A stretch of 64,000 nt of DNA from Sulfitobacter sp. (GCA_029252045.1 JAQXCD010000020.1:124001-188000), one strand, 5' to 3'. Counted from the stretch's first letter, positions 51,099 to 60,975 are shown. The notes: a model not told the origin generated them from the letters alone. Made by a program: numbers and translations.

Positions 51099-51941
51099 GT
51101 GAACGGGAAATTCAAACGCAAAATGGCCGACATTCCGCAAGGCGGTCACAATCCGCTGGATTTCGCCATCGCCAAACAATCACAAAGCACACTGGGCATG
51201 GTGCAAGAGGCGATTGCGCATAACCAGACCTTATTGGCCTTCCAGCCGGTCATGCGGGGTGCAGCAGCGGGTCAAGTCGGGTTCTACGAAGGGCTGATCC
51301 GCGTGCTTGACCCTACCGGAAGAGTGATTCCCGCGGGCGATTTTATGGGCAAGATCGAAGAAACCGAAACAGGACGCGAAATTGATGTTCTGGCCCTGCG
51401 TCACGGCCTCAATGTGCTGGAGAAGTATCGCGGTCTGCGCCTGTCTATCAACATGTCCGCACGCTCTATCGGGTACAGACCATGGATGAATTGCCTCAAC
51501 CGGTTTCTCAGCAATACACCCGAACTCGGTGATCGGCTGATTCTGGAAATCACGGAAAGTTCTGCAATGATGGTCCCGGAGCTGGTCATCGACTTTATGC
51601 AACGGTTGCAACCCAAGGGCATTTGCTTTGCTATGGATCACTTCGGCGCAGGCAAGATGGCGGTCAAATACTTCAGAGAATTTGATTTTGACATCGTAAA
51701 GATAGACGGGCAGTTCATTCGCGGCATCGCGAAAAATCCCGACAATCTGGCTGTGCCCCGTGCTCTGATGGGAATTGCCCACCAATTTGATATGGTGACG
51801 GTCGCTGAATCTGTGGAAACGGCTGAAGACGCCGCATTGGTCACGCAAATCGGGATAGATTGCCTTCAGGGATACTATTTCGCGGCCCCGACCACCCAGC
51901 CAGATTGGTTGCAACACCGCGCCGCCAGCCGGAAAGCCTGA
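51099..51941 (+). CDS. EAL domain-containing protein
   Basis: A 280-residue protein with one EAL domain over residues about 30-270 and no membrane segment. The motif is EGL in YEGLIR, and the metal/substrate residues RLSINMSARS, LEITESSAMM, KIDGQF, VAESVET and CLQGYYF are kept. The DDFG signature is DHFGAG, where the second Asp is His, so cyclic-di-GMP phosphodiesterase activity may be weak or lost. The start is uncertain: GTG 51099 behind AAGGG is preferred, ATG 51072 and 51123 are alternatives. Confidence 0.82.
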   Translation: MNGKFKRKMADIPQGGHNPLDFAIAKQSQSTLGMVQEAIAHNQTLLAFQPVMRGAAAGQVGFYEGLIRVLDPTGRVIPAGDFMGKIEETETGREIDVLALRHGLNVLEKYRGLRLSINMSARSIGYRPWMNCLNRFLSNTPELGDRLILEITESSAMMVPELVIDFMQRLQPKGICFAMDHFGAGKMAVKYFREFDFDIVKIDGQFIRGIAKNPDNLAVPRALMGIAHQFDMVTVAESVETAEDAALVTQIGIDCLQGYYFAAPTTQPDWLQHRAASRKA

Positions 51942-52078
51942 CGCGGCTCCCCCTGCTTCTTGCCGCGCCCCTCCCCATACGGTATTCAGATAGATAAGGT
52001 AGGGGAGGATGCCGCAACCCGTCGCGCATCTGTTAACAATGTCCTCTATCATGCGTCATATTGAGAGGACCGCATTCC

Positions 52079-53254
52079 ATGACCAATGTCGTTATCGCCT
52101 CCGCTGCCCGTACTGCCGTTGGCAGCTTTGGTGGCTCCTTTGCCAACACGCCAGCCCATGATCTAGGTGCTGCAATGCTGAAAGAAATCGTCGCACGCGC
52201 TGGTGTTGATGCCAGCGAAGTCTCCGAGACGATTCTCGGGCAGGTATTGACCGCCGCCCAAGGCCAGAACCCCGCGCGCCAGGCTCATGTGAATGCCGGC
52301 CTGCCGATTGAATCCGCAGCGTGGTCGATCAACCAGGTCTGCGGATCGGGCCTGCGTGCTGTAGCACTGGCAGCACAGCACATCCAGTTGGGCGATGCCG
52401 ATATCGTAGCCGCAGGCGGTCAGGAAAACATGACAATGTCCCCCCACGCCCAAGCCATGCGCGCAGGTCAGAAGATGGGCGACATGCAGTTGATTGATAC
52501 AATGATCAAAGACGGTCTGTGGGATGCCTTCAACGGCTATCACATGGGTCAAACAGCGGAAAACGTCGCTGCAAAATGGCAGATCAGCCGTGAACAGCAG
52601 GACGAATTTGCTGTCGCATCTCAGAACAAGGCCGAAGCCGCGCAAAAAGCAGGCCGTTTCGCCGATGAAATCTTTGCCTACACGGTGCCGGGCCGCAAAG
52701 GTGACACCATCGTGGATGCCGATGAATACATCCGCCACGGTGCCACAATGGACGCGATGGCGAAACTGCGCCCCGCTTTCGCCAAGGACGGCTCGGTCAC
52801 AGCGGCAAATGCGTCGGGCCTGAACGATGGTGCAGCTGGTGCACTATTGATGAGCGCAGAGAATGCCGAAAAGCGCGGCATCGAGCCTTTGGCACGCATT
52901 GCATCCTACGCCACAGTAGGGCTTGACCCCAGCATCATGGGCGCAGGTCCAATCTATGCCTCACGCAAGGCGTTGGAAAAAGCGGGCTGGAAGCCACAAG
53001 ATCTTGATCTGGTTGAAGCCAACGAAGCCTTCGCCGCACAGGCCTGTGCCGTCAACAAAGACATGGGCTGGGATCCGGCGATCGTGAACGTCAACGGCGG
53101 CGCAATTGCCATCGGTCACCCGATCGGCGCGTCCGGTGCACGCATTCTCAACACGCTGTTGTTCGAAATGAAGCGCCGTGGCGCCAAAAAAGGTCTGGCA
53201 ACTTTGTGCATTGGTGGCGGTATGGGTGTTGCCATGTGCCTCGAACGGCCATAA
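52079..53254 (+). CDS. phaA: Acetyl-CoA C-acetyltransferase (beta-ketothiolase)
   Basis: A 391-residue thiolase that condenses two acetyl-CoA. The acylated cysteine motif [13 protein letters not shown] (near residue 88), [17 protein letters not shown] and [11 protein letters not shown] are present. Begins at ATG 52079 behind a GAGAGGA site. With phaB it provides (R)-3-hydroxybutyryl-CoA for polyhydroxybutyrate; the synthase phaC is not in the window. Confidence 0.95.
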   Translation: MTNVVIASAARTAVGSFGGSFANTPAHDLGAAMLKEIVARAGVDASEVSETILGQVLTAAQGQNPARQAHVNAGLPIESAAWSINQVCGSGLRAVALAAQHIQLGDADIVAAGGQENMTMSPHAQAMRAGQKMGDMQLIDTMIKDGLWDAFNGYHMGQTAENVAAKWQISREQQDEFAVASQNKAEAAQKAGRFADEIFAYTVPGRKGDTIVDADEYIRHGATMDAMAKLRPAFAKDGSVTAANASGLNDGAAGALLMSAENAEKRGIEPLARIASYATVGLDPSIMGAGPIYASRKALEKAGWKPQDLDLVEANEAFAAQACAVNKDMGWDPAIVNVNGGAIAIGHPIGASGARILNTLLFEMKRRGAKKGLATLCIGGGMGVAMCLERP

Positions 53255-53328
53255 GAAAGATTGGGCGCGCAAGATAATTGCGCGCCCAACGCCACCACGG
53301 CAATAACATTACTATCGGGAGAATTTAC

Positions 53329-54051
53329 ATGTCGCGTGTCGCACTAGTTTCCGGAGGCAGCCGCGGGATCGGCGCCGCTATTTCCAAAGAACTCAAAGAT
53401 AAAGGCTATACCGTCGCCGCGACCTACGCAGGCAACGACGAGGCCGCAGCAGCATTTACAGCTGAAACCGGCATCAAAACCTACAAATGGAACGTCGCAG
53501 ATTACGAAAGCTCGAAGGCGGGCATCGCACAGGTCGAATCCGATCTGGGTCCTGTTGAGGTTGTTGTAGCGAACGCAGGCATCACCCGTGACGCACCTTT
53601 CCACAAAATGACTCCCGAGCAGTGGCATGAGGTGATCGACACGAACCTCACAGGCGTGTTCAACACCATCCACCCGATCTGGCCCGGCATGCGTGAGCGT
53701 AAATTCGGCCGCATCGTGGTAATCTCGTCGATCAACGGCCAGAAAGGCCAATTTGCCCAAGTTAACTATGCCGCAACCAAAGCGGGCGATCTGGGCATTG
53801 TGAAGTCATTGGCCCAAGAAGGCGCACGCGCAAACATCACGGCAAATGCGATCTGCCCTGGCTACATCGGGACAGATATGGTGATGGCCGTGCCGGAAAA
53901 AGTACGCGAAAGCATCATCGCTCAGATCCCTGCAGGCCGCCTGGGCGAGCCTGAGGAGATTGCACGCGCAGTTGCTTTCCTCGTCTCTGACGATGCGGGC
54001 TTTATCAACGGCTCGACCATCTCAGCCAACGGCGCGCAGTTCTTCGTTTAA
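53329..54051 (+). CDS. phaB: Acetoacetyl-CoA reductase
   Basis: A 240-residue short-chain dehydrogenase. TGxxxGIG is seen as SGGSRGIGAAI at residues 8-18, NAGITRD follows, and the catalytic Ser-Tyr-Lys set lies in SSINGQKGQ and YAATKAG. NADPH-dependent in homologues. Separated from phaA by 74 bases and followed by a strong terminator. Confidence 0.95.
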   Translation: MSRVALVSGGSRGIGAAISKELKDKGYTVAATYAGNDEAAAAFTAETGIKTYKWNVADYESSKAGIAQVESDLGPVEVVVANAGITRDAPFHKMTPEQWHEVIDTNLTGVFNTIHPIWPGMRERKFGRIVVISSINGQKGQFAQVNYAATKAGDLGIVKSLAQEGARANITANAICPGYIGTDMVMAVPEKVRESIIAQIPAGRLGEPEEIARAVAFLVSDDAGFINGSTISANGAQFFV

Positions 54052-54073
54052 ACACAAGTTAGCTTTAAATACT

Positions 54074-54105
54074 GCGGGGCCAGTGGAGCAATCCACTGGC
54101 CCCGC
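54074..54105. terminator. Terminator after phaB
   Basis: GCGGGGCCAGTGGA (54074-54087) pairs perfectly with TCCACTGGCCCCGC (54092-54105), loop GCAA, 14 bp. It can end both phaAB and the small gene on the minus strand. Confidence 0.9.
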
Positions 54106-54145
54106 TTCATTCCGTAAGGCGTGTGTACGCCGCCAGCGGAAATGC

Positions 54146-54262
54146 TTACCAGCGCAGCGGTCCGCGCAGCCACACCAGAAAGTCTGCCATCATCTGCCCC
54201 CGCGCGGCGTGAGCGTTATTCATCGCAGTACGGGCTTCGGGGTTTGTTGTTGCTTCAAACAT
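54146..54262 (-). CDS. Small protein of unknown function (38 aa)
   Basis: A 38-residue ORF (MFEATTNPEARTAMNNAHAA, then QMMADFLVWLRGPLRW) with a good GGGAG ribosome binding site eight bases before its ATG and the phaB hairpin just downstream as terminator. It has an amphipathic, helical look. I have no family name; similar short Glu/Ala/Arg proteins seem common in Rhodobacterales, but that is from memory. May be real; not proven. Confidence 0.45.
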   Translation of the reverse strand: MFEATTNPEARTAMNNAHAARGQMMADFLVWLRGPLRW

Positions 54263-54385
54263 CGTTATTCTCCCAATCCGACCCTCTTCAGGTCAATGCT
54301 TCTGTTCTGACTTTAATATGGCCGCCCGAAACATGACTGACAAACGAGATTCCCCCTCCCTTCAGTTAAGCTGTACTTAACCGAA

Positions 54386-55330
54386 ATGATCACCCGCCCA
54401 CCCCCTTTAACAGCCCTCCGCGCATTTGATGCGGCAGCACGCCATATGTCCTTTGCGCTGGCCGCAGCTGAGTTAAACGTCACGCCTGCCGCCCTTTCTT
54501 TCCAGATCAAATCTCTTGAAGAACACCTTGGCACGCCGTTGTTCCGCCGCCTGAACCGGGCTGTTGAACTAACCGAAGCAGGGCGGGCCTTGGCACCCGA
54601 GGCACAGGCGGGGTTCACCGCTTTGGCGGCAGGTTGGCGCGCAGCCCAACGGGCGAACAATAACAACACCCTAACAGTAACCGCCGGTCCTGCGTTTACA
54701 GCCAAATGGCTCGCCCCTCGCCTGTTCGACTTTGCCCAAACCCACCCTGATATCGAATTGCGCTTTTCCGCGAGCCTGAAAATTATCGACTTCGACTTGG
54801 ATGAAATTGATGTCGCGATCCGGTTTGGGTTGGGGCAGGACAAGGACGTTTATTCAGACCCGCTGATTCACGAGTGGATGACACCAATGATGTCACCCGA
54901 TTTGGCGAAACGGTTTCCCACCCCCGCCAGCCTTGCCACAGCGCCGCTCATCCACGACGATTCAGTCGCGTTCTTCAAATCCCCGGGCGATTGGCCTGCG
55001 TGGTGTCGCGCGGAAGGGCTTTCTCTGGACACAAGCCATGGCTCGCGCTTTAGCCAAGGAGACCATGCACTGGATGCAGCTATTACAGGCGCAGGCGTTG
55101 TGCTGGGCCGGATTTCATTAGCAACCCAAGCGCTTGAGACCGGGCAACTGGTTGCGCCTTTCCAGACGGGGCTTGTCACAGACGCGCAATTCAGGTTCAT
55201 CTGCCCTGTCGGTCACGAATCCCGCCCAAAAGTTGCGGCATTTCATCGCTGGATCAAAAAGCATGTAGCAAACGCAACCCGATTTGAAGAAGGCCGCAGG
55301 ATGATCGACGCCACGACATTGCCCAAATGA
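54386..55330 (+). CDS. LysR family transcriptional regulator (GcvA-like)
   Basis: A 314-residue regulator: the helix-turn-helix is residues about 10-65 (TALRAFDAAARHMSFALAAA, FQIKSLEEHLGTPLF) and the effector domain 90-300. The pattern matches the GcvA/glycine-cleavage type branch. It is in an ATGA overlap with the downstream transporter, which is the likeliest target. Divergent from the 38-residue gene. Confidence 0.91.
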   Translation: MITRPPPLTALRAFDAAARHMSFALAAAELNVTPAALSFQIKSLEEHLGTPLFRRLNRAVELTEAGRALAPEAQAGFTALAAGWRAAQRANNNNTLTVTAGPAFTAKWLAPRLFDFAQTHPDIELRFSASLKIIDFDLDEIDVAIRFGLGQDKDVYSDPLIHEWMTPMMSPDLAKRFPTPASLATAPLIHDDSVAFFKSPGDWPAWCRAEGLSLDTSHGSRFSQGDHALDAAITGAGVVLGRISLATQALETGQLVAPFQTGLVTDAQFRFICPVGHESRPKVAAFHRWIKKHVANATRFEEGRRMIDATTLPK

Positions 55331-56193
55331 GCCGCAATCGCGCAACAGCGACCGGATTTGTCGCCGTCCTTCTCTGGGCCTTGCTTGCACTTTTTACCGT
55401 AGGTTCTGCCCCCACCCCGCCTCTGCTTCTGAACACGCTCAGCTTTGGTATCGGGGGATGTGTGGGGCTGATCTGGGCGGTCACGACCGGCAGCATCCCG
55501 CAGATGCGTCAGGTCCCTCTGCGGGTCTACGCTTTTGGCGCAACCGGTCTTTTTGCCTATCATCTGTTGTATTTTTCCGCACTCCGCCTTGCTCCCGCTG
55601 CAGAAGCCGGACTGATCGCCTATCTCTGGCCCCTCTTGATCGTCGTATTCTCCGGCCTGCTGCCATCAGAGAAGCTTCGCGCAGGTCACCTTTTGGGTGC
55701 AGCATTGGGATTTTCCGGTGCGGCGCTCATTATTCTGGACGGCGGCGCAACCTTGAGCAGCCAGCATGTCACGGGCTATCTGCTGGCCCTTCTTGCCGCA
55801 TTCACATGGTCGGGGTATTCCGTCCTGTCGCGGCTGGTGGGCACGGCACCAACAGCCAGCGTTGCAGTCTTTTGCATCGCCACTTCGGCGCTGTCTTTTC
55901 CGCTACACCTGATATTTGAAGAAACAGTGCTGCCCTCAACCGCCTTAGGGTGGGCAAGCATCGCGAGCCTCGGCCTCGGCCCGGTTGGATTTGCGTTCTA
56001 TGTTTGGGATATCGGCTGCAAGAGGGGCGACATCCAACTGCTCGGAACCAGCTCGTATGCGGCCCCTTTGCTGTCAACGCTTGCGCTCATACTCGCCGGT
56101 TTTGCATCCCCCGGCATAACCTTGCTCTGGGCGACGCTGCTGATCACCGGCGGCGCGCTGATTGCAGCGCGCGCCAGCTTTTCTGCAAAATAA
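55327..56193 (+). CDS. EamA/DMT family transporter (YddG-like exporter)
   Basis: A 288-residue inner membrane protein with about ten helices and two EamA repeats. It begins RNRATATGFVAVLLWALLAL and includes YHLLYFSALRLAPAAEAGLI and WPLLIVVFSGLLPSE, as in aromatic amino acid exporters of the YddG group. Its gene overlaps the LysR gene by four bases, suggesting regulator and exporter act together. Confidence 0.88.
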   Translation: MSRNRATATGFVAVLLWALLALFTVGSAPTPPLLLNTLSFGIGGCVGLIWAVTTGSIPQMRQVPLRVYAFGATGLFAYHLLYFSALRLAPAAEAGLIAYLWPLLIVVFSGLLPSEKLRAGHLLGAALGFSGAALIILDGGATLSSQHVTGYLLALLAAFTWSGYSVLSRLVGTAPTASVAVFCIATSALSFPLHLIFEETVLPSTALGWASIASLGLGPVGFAFYVWDIGCKRGDIQLLGTSSYAAPLLSTLALILAGFASPGITLLWATLLITGGALIAARASFSAK

Positions 56194-56358
56194 TCAGTCC
56201 GTCAAACGGCTGATTTGCTCCTTAAGCCGCATTTTCTGCTTCTTCATGTCGGACACTTTCAGCCCGTCAATTCCCGGTGCGCGTTCCGCTTGCTCGATTG
56301 CCTCACTCATATCGTTATGCTTCTTTTTCAACGCCTCAAGATGTGTGTTTAGGGACAT
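56194..56358 (-). CDS. DUF465 (YdcH family) protein
   Basis: A 54-residue charged helical hairpin protein (SLNTHLEALKKKHNDM, then KKQKMRLKEQISRL), a member of DUF465. Start ATG 56358 behind GGAGG; the upstream extension is rejected. Its stop touches the EamA stop. Function unknown; a second member is at 12307. Confidence 0.87.
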   Translation of the reverse strand: MSLNTHLEALKKKHNDMSEAIEQAERAPGIDGLKVSDMKKQKMRLKEQISRLTD

Positions 56359-56467
56359 ACTTCCTCCAGTTGTTAAATGTGCACGTTCAGTGAAGCACGA
56401 AGTCTGCTTCAAGTCACGCCGCCCTGCAGCATAACACGCTAGGCGGTAAACAATTGCCTAAGATCGC

Positions 56468-57208
56468 TCAAAAAGAGAGCGCAGCCCCTGCGCGCAAGGC
56501 GTCGCGCACCTGTGGGGCATACTGATCCCCGTCGATATGACTGTCGCCGCGATGCAGAATAAGCGGCGCATGCAAGCGAAAATCCGCCCGTCCGGACTTG
56601 CGGGCGCGCAGGATCAAACGCTCGGCGCTCCGGCCTGTCCGCGCAGCAATCGGCAACACCTCGATGCTGCCCATATCACGCGGCAGTGCGGCCAACAAAT
56701 CGGGCAAACGCTCGGCGCGGTGGATCATGTGCAACAGGCCCCTGGGGGCCAGCCGCTTGGCAGCAACTTCGACCCAGAGCGCCAGAGGCGTTTCCTCACC
56801 CAGCGCCGCTTCGCGCACAGGCACAGACGCCGCAACCGAGGAATCACGACGCCAATAAGGCGGGTTGGCAAGCACATGGTCAAATTGCCGCTGCCGCAAC
56901 GTCAGGGGAAGGGCTGCAATGTCCGCGTGCACAACGTCCAATCGCCCCTCACCGTTACGGTCGGCCAGTTCGGCATAGCTGCGCTCGCGCTCCACTCCCA
57001 CCAGCTCCAGCCCCGCAACCCTCGCGCCCAGACACAGGGCAGCCGCCCCGACACCGCAGCCCAACTCCAGCACCCGCTGCCCTGAAACCGCAGGTATAGT
57101 GGCTGCAAGCAGAACGGGATCGACACCCGCGCGATAACCACTGCGCGGTTGCCACAGGTGCACAAGACCGCCCAAGAAAGCGTCGCGGGTCAGCTCGGTA
57201 TCGTTCAC
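56468..57208 (-). CDS. tRNA1(Val) (adenine(37)-N6)-methyltransferase-like
   Basis: A 246-residue class I methyltransferase of the TrmN6/YfiC group: VLELGCGVGAAALCLGAR (SAM motif I, residues about 45-62) and the NPPY motif LANPPYWRRDS (amino-methyltransferase signature). Overlaps the DUF2007 gene by four bases, with which it shares a transcript. The N-terminus LWQPRSGYRAGVDPVLLAA matches this group. The exact tRNA substrate is inference. Confidence 0.88.
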   Translation of the reverse strand: MNDTELTRDAFLGGLVHLWQPRSGYRAGVDPVLLAATIPAVSGQRVLELGCGVGAAALCLGARVAGLELVGVERERSYAELADRNGEGRLDVVHADIAALPLTLRQRQFDHVLANPPYWRRDSSVAASVPVREAALGEETPLALWVEVAAKRLAPRGLLHMIHRAERLPDLLAALPRDMGSIEVLPIAARTGRSAERLILRARKSGRADFRLHAPLILHRGDSHIDGDQYAPQVRDALRAGAALSF

Positions 57209-57420
57209 AGGCCCAGCGGAATTTCGTTGTCGCGCATCACGCGGACCGCTGCATCATGGTCGTCATCGCGCACCATCAACCGGCGCGGGAATATTCCGAT
57301 GCCGCCTTCGAGGATGCTCATATTTACGTCCATCTGAAAGCACGCTATATCCTCGCCCTGCAACAGGGCGGAAGCAAAGGCGATGATCGTAGGGTCGGAG
57401 CTGCGCAAAAGTTCTTTCAT
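57205..57420 (-). CDS. DUF2007 domain-containing protein
   Basis: A 71-residue protein (MKELLRSSDPTIIAFASALL, ending VRVMRDNEIPLGL) of the DUF2007 putative signal transducing family. First gene of the pair with the TrmN6-like methyltransferase, divergent from the polyprenyl synthase gene. Biological role unknown. Confidence 0.85.
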   Translation of the reverse strand: MKELLRSSDPTIIAFASALLQGEDIACFQMDVNMSILEGGIGIFPRRLMVRDDDHDAAVRVMRDNEIPLGL

Positions 57421-57475
57421 AGCAATGATGTAATCCGGGGCACACGCCCTTGTCGAGCGCTAGGATGCGGTAAAT

Positions 57476-58474
57476 ATGAGTACTGATACAAGTCAGAAAC
57501 CCCATGAGCGACTCGCAATTGCGTTGGCAGAGGATATGGCCGCTGTCAGCGCCCTGATCCGCGAGCGTATGGCGTCCGAGCACGCCCCCCGCATCCCCGA
57601 AGTCACAGCGCATTTGGTTGAGGCAGGCGGCAAGCGTCTGCGCCCGATGCTGACCCTCGCGGCGGCCCGCCTGTGCGGTTACACGGGGCCCTATCACATC
57701 CACCTAGCCGCGACGGTAGAGTTTATTCATACGGCCACGCTGCTGCATGATGATGTAGTGGATGAAAGCCGCCAGCGTCGCGGTCGGCCTACTGCAAACC
57801 TGCTGTGGGACAATCAATCGTCGGTTTTGGTCGGGGATTATCTGTTTGCGCGCAGTTTCCAGCTGATGACCGAACCCGGTTCCATGCCGGTAATGCGCAT
57901 CCTGTCGAACGCCGCTGCGACGATTGCCGAAGGCGAAGTACTCCAGCTGACTGCTGCGCAGAATCTTGCCACCACCGAAGCGATTTATCTGCAAGTTGTG
58001 CGTGGCAAAACTGCTGCTCTGTTCTCCGCTGCCACCGAAGTAGGCGGCGTCATCGCCAATGCCCCCGAGGACCAAGTGCGCGCGCTGTTCAACTATGGCG
58101 ATGCTTTGGGCATTGCCTTCCAGATTGTGGATGACCTGCTGGATTATCAGGGCGAGGCAACAACAACCGGCAAGAACATCGGTGATGATTTCCGCGAGCG
58201 TAAATTAACGTTGCCCGTGATCAAGGCCGTGGCCTTGGCAGATGACGCCGAGCACGCGTTTTGGACCCGCACCATTGCCAAAGGCAAACAGGAAGAGGCC
58301 GATCTGGAGCAGGCGCTGGCACTGCTGCACAAACACGGCACCTTAAAAGCCACAGAGATTGATGCGCTGGAATGGGCGGAAAAGGCGAAGGCAGCACTTG
58401 CCCCCCTGCCCGCACATGAGATCAAGGACATGCTGATCGACATCGCGGACTACGTTGTCAGCAGGCTTAGCTAA
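57476..58474 (+). CDS. ispB: Polyprenyl diphosphate synthase (ispB type)
   Basis: A 332-residue trans-prenyltransferase that makes the side chain of ubiquinone (chain length not predictable; in this group usually C50). GKRLRPMLTL, the first Asp-rich motif LLHDDVVDE with RRGRPTAN, and the second FQIVDDLLDYQG are clear. ATG 57476; the end overlaps the convergent ispE by eight bases. Confidence 0.95.
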   Translation: MSTDTSQKPHERLAIALAEDMAAVSALIRERMASEHAPRIPEVTAHLVEAGGKRLRPMLTLAAARLCGYTGPYHIHLAATVEFIHTATLLHDDVVDESRQRRGRPTANLLWDNQSSVLVGDYLFARSFQLMTEPGSMPVMRILSNAAATIAEGEVLQLTAAQNLATTEAIYLQVVRGKTAALFSAATEVGGVIANAPEDQVRALFNYGDALGIAFQIVDDLLDYQGEATTTGKNIGDDFRERKLTLPVIKAVALADDAEHAFWTRTIAKGKQEEADLEQALALLHKHGTLKATEIDALEWAEKAKAALAPLPAHEIKDMLIDIADYVVSRLS

Positions 58475-59261
58475 GCACACGACCCGCCCGCACCCACCAG
58501 TCGGGATGCGTTTGTGCGATACGCCGGGCCGCCTGCGCCGCCCCGCTCTCATAGAGACCAAAGCAGGTCGCACCTGATCCTGACATGCGCGCCAACAGTG
58601 CGCCTTCCAATGCGGCCAGCGCTTTGTCTACTTGGGGCGCATGAACACGGGCGGGTGCCTCCAGATCATTGCGCTGCGCGCCCAGCCAGTGCACGAAACC
58701 GGCAGCGTCTGCAAAGGCGGGTATCGTGTCTGCCATGGGTGAATTGGTCTTGGAGGCCAGACCATTAAAGACCGGAGCAGTCGGCACCGCAACGCGCGGG
58801 TTCACCAGTACAATCTCAAGGTCGGGCAGTGGTGCGATTGGGTCCAATATCTCACCGATTCCGCGCATCCGCTGAGGTGCATGCGCCAGACAGACCGGCA
58901 CATCAGCCCCTAATTGCAGCGCATCTGCCGTCCCTCCAAAAGCCCGCAATACAGCTGCCGCGTCGGATGAACCGCCCCCGATTCCTGCCCCATGCGGCAG
59001 GTTCTTTTCCAACGTGATATGTCCCGTCCAACCGGCAAGCACGGCCGCCTGCCAAACCAGATTGCGCTGATCAACAGGCACGCCCTCGGCAAACGGACCT
59101 GTCACCGATATCCGCATCTGCGGGCCTGCATCAAACCACAGGCGGTCACCGATATCGGCAAACACCACCAGACTGTCCAGCAGGTGATACCCGTCTGCCC
59201 GCTGTCCCGTCACATGAAGGGTCAGATTGACCTTGGCGGGTGCAAAACCCTCACTTGTCAT
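58467..59261 (-). CDS. ispE: 4-(cytidine 5'-diphospho)-2-C-methyl-D-erythritol kinase
   Basis: A 264-residue GHMP kinase of the MEP isoprenoid pathway. FAPAKVNLTLHVTGQRADGYH near the N-terminus (given in parts here: PAKVNLTLHV and RADGYHLLDSL) and the ATP loop LPHGAGIGGGSSDAAA are diagnostic. ATG 59261 or 59267 starts inside the end of the TPR gene, so it is co-translated with it. Confidence 0.95.
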   Translation of the reverse strand: MTSEGFAPAKVNLTLHVTGQRADGYHLLDSLVVFADIGDRLWFDAGPQMRISVTGPFAEGVPVDQRNLVWQAAVLAGWTGHITLEKNLPHGAGIGGGSSDAAAVLRAFGGTADALQLGADVPVCLAHAPQRMRGIGEILDPIAPLPDLEIVLVNPRVAVPTAPVFNGLASKTNSPMADTIPAFADAAGFVHWLGAQRNDLEAPARVHAPQVDKALAALEGALLARMSGSGATCFGLYESGAAQAARRIAQTHPDWWVRAGRVLS

Positions 59262-60975
59262 TCGCAACCTTCAAGGGGTCTGCACCTTCTTCTTGCAGCA
59301 CCGTATCCAGCCCCACCTCCAATTTGCGGCGAATACGGTCCAGATCCGCTTCTGTCTCGGGGTCCTTGAACTGGATAAACGACAGGGCACGGCTCCACTG
59401 GAACCGCGCCTCACGCTGGCGGCCTACCGCCCAGTACACATCGCCAAGGTGGTCATTCACCACCGGATCGACGGCTTCCAGCTCGACAGCGCGCTCCATC
59501 TGGATCACAGCCTCGTCATAGCGGCCAAGGCGGTAGTAGACCCAACCAAGGCTATCGACAATGTACCCGCTGTTCGGGCTGGCCGCGACGGCACGCTCGA
59601 TCATATCCAGCGCCTCGTCCAGCTTGCGATTTTCTTCGACCAGCGAATAACCAAGGTAGTTCAAAACCTGTGGCTGTTCCGGGTTGACGGTGAGGGCCGC
59701 ACGGAAGTCTTCTTCAGCCGCGACACTGTCTTTATCCTGCGAATAGGCAATCCCGCGCGAGAAGTGCAGGAACCAAGCACGTTTATCGCCCTCATCAGTC
59801 AGCTCAAGCGCTTTGGTATAAGCCAAGATCGCTGCCTGATCTTCATCCTGCGCCCGCAGGATGTCACCCAATGTCGAGTGTACAACCGCCAAATCGCCGT
59901 AGCTCCGCGTGAGTTGCTCCAGCACTTCAATGGCCTGATCCACCTTATCCAGACGGCGCAAGGCGGCGGCACGGCCCAGTTCGGCCAGATGATAGGCCGG
60001 ATCATCAGCCGCAACGCCACGGTATTCGGCGATGGCCAGTTCATACTGCCCGAGCCCTTCCAGAAGGTCCGCAGTCAGCAACAGCGCATCGATATGATCG
60101 GGGCGCAAATAGCGCGCGATACGCGCATAAAGCAGCGTGTAATAATCTCCCGCCTGCTCTGCGCGCAAAAGCGCCGCGAAGGTGTAGAACACTTCTGCCA
60201 GTCCTGCCCACGCTGTGGGGGCTTGGGTAAAGGGCAATTTATCGCCCGCCTCAAGCTTGGCAATCATAGTGTCCAGTTCAGGGTCGGTGGAGCCGTTGAA
60301 AGTCAGCGCGATTACTTGCACCGCATCCGCATTCCGGTCCAGTTGCGACAGTATCTCGACCCGCGCAATAACACCGCGACGGGTACGGGCGGCAGCACCC
60401 GGTGCGTCCTGATCGAACAGCGCCTCGGCGGCCGCGTAGTTGCCGACCGTCGCATAGGCCAGCGCCTTATGATAGGCGACGATGCCCTTCATCCCTGCAT
60501 CATCGGAAATGGCATCAAACTGCGCCATGGCAGCATCCACATCATCCGCACCAATCAGCGCCCAAGCCCTGACCAGCCCATCCACCCAAGGGCTGATACC
60601 GTCTGTCTGGATTTCCTGCGCCGCCAATTCAGTGTATTTGCCCTCTTCGACAAGGCCCGCTGTTACAAGCATCCGTGCGGCTGGCGAGGTTTGGCCACCT
60701 GCGACAATCCCCTTACCCAGAGGTATACCCCGCTCGATATCGCCCAGCGCCAGGTAGGCAAGTGCCGCACTGTCCATCATCTCGATGTTTTCGGGATCAT
60801 GCGACAAGGCAGTGGCGAAATACTGCGCAGCGATTTCAAAATCATTGCTAACGGCAGCACTGCGCCCAGCAAGATAGGAGCCCGCCAGCGACTCCGCAGA
60901 GACAGTGGCAGGGGTGGCCATGGCAAGGCCCAGCGAAAGGGCTGCGACGCTCACGGATGTCAGGAATTTTTGCAT
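59251..60975 (-). CDS. Tetratricopeptide repeat protein with signal peptide
   Basis: A 574-residue periplasmic TPR protein. The signal peptide is residues 1-27 (SVSVAALSLGLAMATPATVSA). From about 30 to 540 it is a helical repeat solenoid; clear TPR units lie at 320-350, 380-420, 430-470 (PEQPQVLNYLGYSLVEENRK) and 475-510 (NSGYIVDSLGWVYYRLGRYD). It is conserved upstream of ispE in this order; a scaffold for an envelope process is likely, but the partner is unknown. Confidence 0.89.
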   Translation of the reverse strand: MQKFLTSVSVAALSLGLAMATPATVSAESLAGSYLAGRSAAVSNDFEIAAQYFATALSHDPENIEMMDSAALAYLALGDIERGIPLGKGIVAGGQTSPAARMLVTAGLVEEGKYTELAAQEIQTDGISPWVDGLVRAWALIGADDVDAAMAQFDAISDDAGMKGIVAYHKALAYATVGNYAAAEALFDQDAPGAAARTRRGVIARVEILSQLDRNADAVQVIALTFNGSTDPELDTMIAKLEAGDKLPFTQAPTAWAGLAEVFYTFAALLRAEQAGDYYTLLYARIARYLRPDHIDALLLTADLLEGLGQYELAIAEYRGVAADDPAYHLAELGRAAALRRLDKVDQAIEVLEQLTRSYGDLAVVHSTLGDILRAQDEDQAAILAYTKALELTDEGDKRAWFLHFSRGIAYSQDKDSVAAEEDFRAALTVNPEQPQVLNYLGYSLVEENRKLDEALDMIERAVAASPNSGYIVDSLGWVYYRLGRYDEAVIQMERAVELEAVDPVVNDHLGDVYWAVGRQREARFQWSRALSFIQFKDPETEADLDRIRRKLEVGLDTVLQEEGADPLKVANDK

